Positions 49,377-54,797 of a stretch of DNA of 54,797 nucleotides are shown piece by piece. Made by a program: the position numbers and the translations under genes. Source of the DNA: Bacteroidota bacterium (GTDB lineage: Bacteria > Bacteroidota > Bacteroidia > Chitinophagales > Chitinophagaceae); contig JAEZDC010000066.1 of the NCBI GenBank assembly GCA_023429825.1, positions 1 to 54,797 of the forward strand, in the 5' to 3' direction. Every line of letters starts with the position of its first letter. The first letter of the stretch is position 1. The notes beneath the pieces were generated by a model that made no database searches, was not told the DNA's origin, and saw only the letters and a list, made by a program, of their open reading frames with translations.

Positions 49377-50078
49377 TTAATGACACTCAATTGATCCTGC
49401 AGGTGCAATATGCGGGCTTAAATATGGGATACCTAAGTTCAATCCACGTAATATCAGCAGTACTGCCACAGATGCTGCTACATAAGGTGTAAGTTTTCTT
49501 ATCGTACTTCTTACCGGTACACTTATAAATAATCCCGCAAATGAAAGCATCATCATTAACGGTAAAGTGCCGAAGCCGAACGCAGCCATGAAACCAACAC
49601 CATCTAATATATTGGTAGATGCTGCAGCACCTGCTATTGCTAGGTATACCATTCCACATGGCAAAAAGCCATTGGCTACACCGGTGATGAATAAGTTATG
49701 TAACGCTGATTTAGATAAAAATCTTGTAGTCAAATTCTGTATACTATTGTAATACTTCATTCCAAACCTGAATGTGGCAGAACGCTTTTGTATGGTAGAT
49801 AAAATAAAATACAGCAGAATGATACTCCCGAGAACAATAGAGAATACCTGCTGAAATCCTCCTAAGTATACTTGCCTTCCAATAAAGCCAAACAATAATC
49901 CCAATAATGAATAACTAAAAACTCTTCCCAAGTTATATAACAACACCCCTAAAACTTTATTAGCAGGTGATTGTTTGTGAATAGGTAAAGCCAATGCCAA
50001 TGGTCCACACATGCCAATACAGTGAAAGCTGGAGATAAGCCCCAGTCCAAAACCTGTTATGATGAACTCCAATGTCAT
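49377..50078 (-). CDS. Sulfite exporter TauE/SafE-family membrane protein of the cbb3 cluster
   Basis: 233 residues with six or so membrane helices. FHCIGMCGPLALALP in the first helix and VANGFLPCGMVYLAIAGA later carry the Cys residues typical of the UreH-like TauE/SafE proteins found after ccoGH. In cbb3 clusters this family is thought to help copper delivery or oxidase assembly; the exact role is uncertain. It overlaps the ccoH stop by one base and is the last gene of the operon. Confidence 0.82.
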   Translation of the reverse strand: MTLEFIITGFGLGLISSFHCIGMCGPLALALPIHKQSPANKVLGVLLYNLGRVFSYSLLGLLFGFIGRQVYLGGFQQVFSIVLGSIILLYFILSTIQKRSATFRFGMKYYNSIQNLTTRFLSKSALHNLFITGVANGFLPCGMVYLAIAGAAASTNILDGVGFMAAFGFGTLPLMMMLSFAGLFISVPVRSTIRKLTPYVAASVAVLLILRGLNLGIPYLSPHIAPAGSIECH

Positions 50079-50509
50079 TATTTAACTGATATATATTCTC
50101 TGTAGTAATACTGCTTAGTGTCTGCCGTGAACTGAAGCTTCAGTTCATAATTATCTTTTGCAAATTCAGATTCACCGAATACCATTGCACCATTCTCCAT
50201 TTTCAATGGAACTCTTTTATCATTAGCTGCTTTTGTTTTGCAATAGAACCATGCTTCTCCTTCAACAGTTTTAGCTTGCAGGCTTTGTGGAAGTTGGATC
50301 TTCACTACTCCATTCTCCTGCACCAACGTAATGTTACCTGCAGCAGAAGCATTGGCAGCGCCGTCAATCTTATCCTGGTAGCGAAGCTCTTCTTTGTAAT
50401 AATCTTTTGTAACCAGTTCAAATTTTGTGGTCATTGCTTTGTACACTAATGTACCTATCAACATTGCGAAGCCGATAAAAACAAAAACCAGTTTGTTACC
50501 CCAACTCAT
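50078..50509 (-). CDS. ccoH: FixH/CcoH family cbb3 assembly protein
   Basis: 143 residues. One N-terminal membrane helix (LVFVFIGFAMLIGTLVYKAM) followed by an exposed beta domain, including TTKFELVTKDYYKEELRYQD, the segment that typifies FixH. It assists assembly of the cbb3 oxidase in the inner membrane. Translationally coupled to the SafE-like gene (one-base overlap) and separated from ccoG by about 90 bases containing a GCGACGCAAC repeat. Confidence 0.85.
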   Translation of the reverse strand: MSWGNKLVFVFIGFAMLIGTLVYKAMTTKFELVTKDYYKEELRYQDKIDGAANASAAGNITLVQENGVVKIQLPQSLQAKTVEGEAWFYCKTKAANDKRVPLKMENGAMVFGESEFAKDNYELKLQFTADTKQYYYREYISVK

Positions 50510-50541
50510 AGTACGTGTTTTGTGCTGAGTAGAATTGTTTC

Positions 50542-50570
50542 TGCTGAAGTGTGCGACGCAACAGAAGTAT
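50542..50570 (+). repeat. GCGACGCAAC-family repeat between ccoG and ccoH
   Basis: TGCTGAAGTGTGCGACGCAA then CAGAAGTAT, with the core at 50553-50562. It lies inside the cbb3 operon, antisense to the transcript. Confidence 0.75.
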
Positions 50571-50598
50571 CATTTATATTCTACAGCTTGTTCAATAA

Positions 50599-52002
50599 TT
50601 AATTTATTGGCCCTAAGAAGTTTGTTTTAACAACAGCGATCTTCTTATCACCTTCATATAATGCCAGCTTCAATTTTGTTTTTCTTTCAGTGATCATCTT
50701 CTTAGGCAACACCACGAAGAATGATCCTGTCCCTTGCCCTTCTTTGGCAACAGGTATGTATTTATTACCTATCAGTTCAACTTTGCCTGCTTCATTTTCC
50801 ACTTTGATTGTAAGAGGAATAGGTTTGTTTGTCTTGTTAACCATTTTAATGTTATACAGATTACTTACGCTATCAATGCCCCTTTCCTGGTACAAAATAC
50901 CTGGCGTTCTCATCACCGTGGCATCAATATCTTTTCTTGTAATAAGAATAACGGAAAGTGCAATTAACACTAGAGAACATAAACCTGTATACAATTTCAT
51001 TCTCGTTGTGTAACGAAGCTTTTCACCCTTTTCAATTGTATTTTCAGAGGCGTAACGAATAAGGCCAGTTGCCTTATTTATCTTTTCCATCACGGCATCA
51101 CATGCATCGATACAAGCTGTGCAACCCACACATTCCATCTGCAAACCATTCCTGATATCAATTCCTGTAGGACAAACAGTCACGCATTGAAAACAATCGA
51201 TACAATCGCCTAATGGCTCTTCTGTCTTCTTTTTAAAATTTCCTCTCGGCTCGCCTCTCTGGTAATCGTACGCAACGATCACAGAGTTCTTATCCATTAA
51301 TACACTTTGCAGTCTTCCGTAGGGACAAACAACCGTACAAGCCTGCTCCCTGAAAAATGCAAACACGCCATAGAAAACACCACTGAAAGCAAGTAACGAA
51401 GCGAAGCCAACAAAATGTTGCGAAACAGGCTCTGTAATGATCCTCTCTAATTCATCTACACCTATTATATAGGCAAGGAAGTAGTTACTCACGATAAATG
51501 CCAGGATGAAGAACACAATGTGTTTACTCCCGATCTTCAAAATCTTTTCGCTATTCCAGTGTGCTTTCGCTAAACGTTTTTGCTCGTTTGCTGAACCAAC
51601 GATCCAATACTCCACTTTCCTGAACATCATTTCCATGAAGTTGGTGTGCGGACATATCCATCCGCAAAACAATCTTCCGAAAGCTGCAGTGAATAAAACA
51701 ATGAACAGGATAAAAGCGATCATTGCCAAACCGAAGATGAAAAAATCCTGGGGCCAGAAAACTTTTCCGAAGATGATGAACTTAGGCTCTGTTACATTGA
51801 AGAGAAACAAAGGCCTGTCGTTTACCTTAATAAATGGAAGCCCAAAGAACAATACAAAGTAGATATAACTTAACCATGTACGTATAGAATACAATTTACC
51901 TTTAGGCTTTGCAGCATAGACCCATTTGCGGTTACCTTGCTCGTCTACCGTTGCAATGCGATCTCTGAAATCGGTTGTTGTATGTGTGTTGGTTGTTTTC
52001 AT
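50599..52002 (-). CDS. ccoG: cbb3 oxidase accessory protein CcoG (FixG/RdxA)
   Basis: 467 residues. Several membrane helices in the first half with CGWICPHTNFMEMMF, then the cytoplasmic ferredoxin-like domain with CIDCFQCVTVCPTG and CVGCTACIDACD (two [4Fe-4S] sites), and a C-terminal immunoglobulin-like domain. CcoG is a copper reductase-type assembly factor for the cbb3 oxidase. Sixteen bases downstream of ccoP in the operon. Confidence 0.93.
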   Translation of the reverse strand: MKTTNTHTTTDFRDRIATVDEQGNRKWVYAAKPKGKLYSIRTWLSYIYFVLFFGLPFIKVNDRPLFLFNVTEPKFIIFGKVFWPQDFFIFGLAMIAFILFIVLFTAAFGRLFCGWICPHTNFMEMMFRKVEYWIVGSANEQKRLAKAHWNSEKILKIGSKHIVFFILAFIVSNYFLAYIIGVDELERIITEPVSQHFVGFASLLAFSGVFYGVFAFFREQACTVVCPYGRLQSVLMDKNSVIVAYDYQRGEPRGNFKKKTEEPLGDCIDCFQCVTVCPTGIDIRNGLQMECVGCTACIDACDAVMEKINKATGLIRYASENTIEKGEKLRYTTRMKLYTGLCSLVLIALSVILITRKDIDATVMRTPGILYQERGIDSVSNLYNIKMVNKTNKPIPLTIKVENEAGKVELIGNKYIPVAKEGQGTGSFFVVLPKKMITERKTKLKLALYEGDKKIAVVKTNFLGPIN

Positions 52003-52017
52003 CTCTAATCTCTGCTA

Positions 52018-53190
52018 TTAATGCAATGCAGCGATCTTCTTTGTAGAATCTGCTGCATTAGGAGAAGCATCATCTTTATATAATTCGCCTTGTGGCTCTT
52101 TCGCTGCGGCTACCTTTGCTCCTTTAATAGATTTAATGAAACTTGCTACCTGTGCGATCTCTTTCGGTGAAAGTTGATCTTTCCATGCCAACATTCCTTT
52201 CTCAGGCACACCATACTTGATGGTCTTGAACACACTGTTGATAGATCCGCCATGCAACCAATAGTCATCTACCAGGTTCGGTCCTACAGTGCCACCACCG
52301 TCAGATGCATGGCATGGAGCACATTTTTGAGAGAAGATCACCTGGCCTGCCGCAACACCATCAGCCTCTAACATCTTCACTGTATTTTCATCTACTAGGT
52401 TACCGGCTTTAGCCAAATAAGCTTCTTTCTCTTCTTCAGCTTTTTGCATTTGAATTGCGTATTCTTCAGTACTTAACGGAGCCGTTTTACTTACATGATA
52501 TCTCCATAAATAAATTCCTGCGAAGATGATACAGATATAAAAGCTATATAACCACCATGGCGGAAGGCGATTGTCGAGTTCTTTTATTCCATCGTAGTTG
52601 TGATCTAGCTCAATGTCGGATTCTTCTTTCATTGACTTAAAGCTGTTGATCTTCATCCACCATATCTTCAGCTTATTATCTTTTACAACCAATGGTTCAA
52701 TGCCAGCAATGACAGAAAGTTGTTTTTCTTTAGCAAGTAATCTTTGCAGGAAATAAAGCAAACCAAATATGATGATCAGCTCCACTCCTATTACAGTCAT
52801 CAATGAATAAAAAGCTACTTTAGATAAACCGCTAATCGTATTTACAACTACCTCCTTTGTTTCTGCAGGAGCATCCGCCGCAAACACGCTACAACTTATC
52901 AATGTCAAAGCAATCACCGACACTGCTTTCAAAGGAACTGACTGATTATTCCTATTCGCTTCTTTCCAACGCTGCATATACATTTGAGCTGCTCCCAAAA
53001 CCACGTGAGCTAGTAACCCGATCACTAACAACAATCCAACGATCACAACAAGCAGAATAACTGCCAGCGGATTATCTAACGCCGATGGCTTGGGAGGACC
53101 AGCTGCAAACGCTACACCAGGAGCAATTGCGGCAGACGCAATCGCCACCCCTTTTAACCAAATGTTTTTATTTCTCAAAAGACTATTCAT
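52018..53190 (-). CDS. ccoP: cbb3 oxidase subunit III (CcoP), mono-haem form
   Basis: 390 residues. Membrane segments near residues 41-65, 92-105, 128-148 and 211-228; the conserved LPPWWLYSFYICIIFAGIYL precedes the periplasmic domain. It has one haem c site, CAPCH (Cys290, Cys293, His294), with axial Met near 333 (EKGMLAWK), whereas many CcoP carry two. The N-terminal membrane part is longer than usual, as if a further small subunit had been fused. Start at the Met giving MNSLLRNKN; an upstream Met would overlap ccoQ. Confidence 0.9.
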   Translation of the reverse strand: MNSLLRNKNIWLKGVAIASAAIAPGVAFAAGPPKPSALDNPLAVILLVVIVGLLLVIGLLAHVVLGAAQMYMQRWKEANRNNQSVPLKAVSVIALTLISCSVFAADAPAETKEVVVNTISGLSKVAFYSLMTVIGVELIIIFGLLYFLQRLLAKEKQLSVIAGIEPLVVKDNKLKIWWMKINSFKSMKEESDIELDHNYDGIKELDNRLPPWWLYSFYICIIFAGIYLWRYHVSKTAPLSTEEYAIQMQKAEEEKEAYLAKAGNLVDENTVKMLEADGVAAGQVIFSQKCAPCHASDGGGTVGPNLVDDYWLHGGSINSVFKTIKYGVPEKGMLAWKDQLSPKEIAQVASFIKSIKGAKVAAAKEPQGELYKDDASPNAADSTKKIAALH

Positions 53191-53210
53191 AGTGTTTTGT
53201 TTAAGGGTTA

Positions 53211-53372
53211 TCAATTATCGAGTGGTAACCTGTTTATTTCGTCAATCATTTTTTTATCAGCCTTCCATGCCCATAGCGTCATTACTATAAAGAAGGTGAA
53301 GAATATCATGAATGATCCCATCGCGTATACATCTACACCTGTGATCGATTCTAAATAGTTTATGAATTTCAT
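53211..53372 (-). CDS. ccoQ: Small cbb3 oxidase subunit, CcoQ-like
   Basis: 53 residues: MKFINYLESITGVDVYAMGS, one membrane helix (FMIFFTFFIVMTLWAWKA), and a short charged end (DKKMIDEINRLPLDN). Size, single helix with W-A-W-K at its cytoplasmic end, and location between ccoNO and ccoP all match CcoQ-type subunits. Too short to be found by simple ORF-length criteria. It starts about 30 bases after ccoNO and ends 20 bases before ccoP. Confidence 0.8.
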   Translation of the reverse strand: MKFINYLESITGVDVYAMGSFMIFFTFFIVMTLWAWKADKKMIDEINRLPLDN

Positions 53373-53401
53373 TTTCTTGTTGTATTAGTCTGCTTGTTAT
53401 A

Positions 53402-54797
53402 TTATTTTAGTTCTGCCACTTGCTTCTTTTCACCTTTGATATCTGTACCCACTCTCTGCAGGTAAGCGATCAATGCAACTATCTCAGCATCTGCAGCAGT
53501 CTCGATCTTATCCCTTTTTAGGTTTGTTTTGATCTTATTAGCCTGTTGCATCAGGTCTGCGTTTGCTTTTGCATCATATCCTTCAGGATAAGGAACACCT
53601 AACGTTTGCATTGCCCTGATCTTCGCTCCTGTAACTGCTGTATCAATCTTATTATCCAGTAACCATGGATAGTTTGGCATTATCGAACCGGGGCTGATGA
53701 TCCTTGGATCCATCATATGATTGTAGTGCCAGCTATCAGGATACTTACCACCAATCCTTGCTAAGTCCGGCCCTGTTCTTTTACTTCCCCACTGGAACGG
53801 ATGATCGTACACAAACTCACCTGCTTTACTATACTCACCATACCTTGCTACTTCATCTCTGAAAGGACGTACCATTTGGGAGTGACAGGTATAACAACCT
53901 TCTCTTACATAAATATCTCTACCCTGTAACTCTAGCGGAGTATAAGGCTTCACCGCTGCAATAGTTGGAATGTTGCTCTTCACTAAGAAAGTAGGAACGA
54001 TCTCGAGAATACCACCAATGGCAACAGCAATCAAACTAAACACTAACAACTGCACTGGTCTTCTTTCAATCCATCTATGCCAGTGTTCTTTACCATGTGC
54101 AACGATCACCTTTGGTAATGGTGCAGCTTCAGCAGCTTCATTGGCAACAAGTTTACTTTTCGCGACTGTTTTATAGATGTTATAGATCATCATGAACACA
54201 CCTACTAAATACAGTGTACCACCAAGACTTCTTGTTACATACATCGGGATAACGTTCGTAACCGTTTCAAGGAACTGGAATTTCAAAGTACCTTCTTCAG
54301 TGAATGTCTTCCACATAGTCGCCTGCGCAAATCCTGCCCAATACAGAGGCACTGCATACAGCACAATACCAATCGTGCCGATCCAGAAGTGATTTGTAGC
54401 AAGCTTCTTAGAGTATAATTGTGTATTAAATATTTTCGGAATGATCCAGTACAACACACCAAACGTTAAGAAACCATTCCAGCCAAGTGCACCAACGTGT
54501 ACGTGGGCAATTGTCCAGTCAGTAAAGTGTGAGATCGCATTCACATTTTTCAAACTCATCATCGGTCCTTCAAAAGTTGCCATACCATAACAAGTGATCG
54601 CAACTACCATGAACTTAAGAATCGGATCTTCTTTTACTTTATCCCATGCACCTCTTAACGTGAACAATCCATTCAGCATACCACCCCAGCTCGGTGCGAT
54701 CAGCATCACGCTGAACACAACACCTAAGCTTTGCGCCCAATCTGGTAATGCGGTATATAACAAGTGGTGCGGACCAGCCCAGATATAAATAAATATC
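53402..54797 (-). CDS. ccoNO: Fused cbb3 oxidase subunits I and II (CcoN-CcoO), 5' end outside the window
   Basis: The frame is open to the window end, so the first part of CcoN is missing. The remaining CcoN portion has GPHHLLYTALPDWAQ (copper-B His pair) and FTDWTIAHVHVGALGWNG (haem-ligand His residues). After a linker with a membrane segment, CcoO follows in the same chain: LQGRDIYVREGCYTCHSQMV (haem c site) and a C-terminal cytochrome c domain ending VALIAYLQRVGTD. The fusion of N and O is a known feature in Bacteroidota. Catalytic core of a high-affinity terminal oxidase. Confidence 0.93.
   Translation of the reverse strand, partial: IFIYIWAGPHHLLYTALPDWAQSLGVVFSVMLIAPSWGGMLNGLFTLRGAWDKVKEDPILKFMVVAITCYGMATFEGPMMSLKNVNAISHFTDWTIAHVHVGALGWNGFLTFGVLYWIIPKIFNTQLYSKKLATNHFWIGTIGIVLYAVPLYWAGFAQATMWKTFTEEGTLKFQFLETVTNVIPMYVTRSLGGTLYLVGVFMMIYNIYKTVAKSKLVANEAAEAAPLPKVIVAHGKEHWHRWIERRPVQLLVFSLIAVAIGGILEIVPTFLVKSNIPTIAAVKPYTPLELQGRDIYVREGCYTCHSQMVRPFRDEVARYGEYSKAGEFVYDHPFQWGSKRTGPDLARIGGKYPDSWHYNHMMDPRIISPGSIMPNYPWLLDNKIDTAVTGAKIRAMQTLGVPYPEGYDAKANADLMQQANKIKTNLKRDKIETAADAEIVALIAYLQRVGTDIKGEKKQVAELK

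Overview
The window looks like a chromosomal segment of a Bacteroidota bacterium, most likely of the Chitinophagaceae type. This is inferred from several things. There is a type IX secretion type-B C-terminal domain on a seven-blade propeller protein, paired DUF3857/transglutaminase proteins, and a ~310-residue NusB in a nusB-DUF1573-yajC-coaE operon. A fused CcoN-CcoO cbb3 oxidase is present. Several genes carry the Bacteroidota promoter form (TTTG, about 19-20 bases, TAnnTTTG), and most genes lack a Shine-Dalgarno sequence. Most of the DNA is ordinary housekeeping; no CRISPR array, rRNA operon, prophage or transposase gene was seen.

Layout. 1-8 kb: two DUF3857 proteins, a GT4 glycosyltransferase, clpB, a DsbA-like protein lacking CxxC, and a short-chain dehydrogenase. 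8-16 kb: folK and a deoxynucleoside kinase, an MFS transporter, a 21-bp tandem repeat region, a metallo-beta-lactamase-fold enzyme, a ParE/RelE-type toxin-antitoxin pair whose toxin is frameshifted, L-serine dehydratase, a beta-lactamase-like serine hydrolase and a DUF4397 lipoprotein. 16-22 kb: an aminotransferase, an RlmK-like methyltransferase, then a minus-strand operon nusB-DUF1573-yajC-coaE-cupin-monooxygenase-membrane protein. 22-27 kb: an unknown 370-residue protein, groES-groEL, a possible 27-residue gene, and a GH13 lipoprotein. 27.6-30.5 kb: a neuB-neuC-neuA cassette for a CMP-nonulosonic acid (sialic-acid type). 30.5-31 kb: tRNA-Leu(CAG) with a small GIY-YIG nuclease unit inserted between promoter and tRNA. 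31-36 kb: LuxE-like, lipoprotein, UbiA-like, M42 peptidase, MGMT-like and thioredoxin genes. 36-45 kb: the propeller protein, then a surface-glycan cluster (DUF268, FkbM and other methyltransferases, an epimerase, a GT11 fucosyltransferase). 45-49 kb: a nucleoside-type MFS permease, a STAS protein and clpC. 49-54.8 kb: the cbb3 oxidase operon ccoNO-ccoQ-ccoP-ccoG-ccoH-safE on the minus strand, cut by the window end.

The strongest unusual signal is at tRNA-Leu. The tRNA gene is intact, but the first 14 bases of the tRNA occur again 279 bp upstream, directly downstream of a well-formed promoter. The interval between the copies is filled by one GIY-YIG nuclease ORF ending in a perfect 20-bp GC-rich palindrome. 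It reads as a minimal nuclease element that inserted at the tRNA 5' end with a target duplication and placed its nuclease gene under the tRNA promoter. A second signal is a family of intergenic repeats built around GCGACGCAAC, with six copies, two of them lying inside operons (groES/groEL and ccoG/ccoH).
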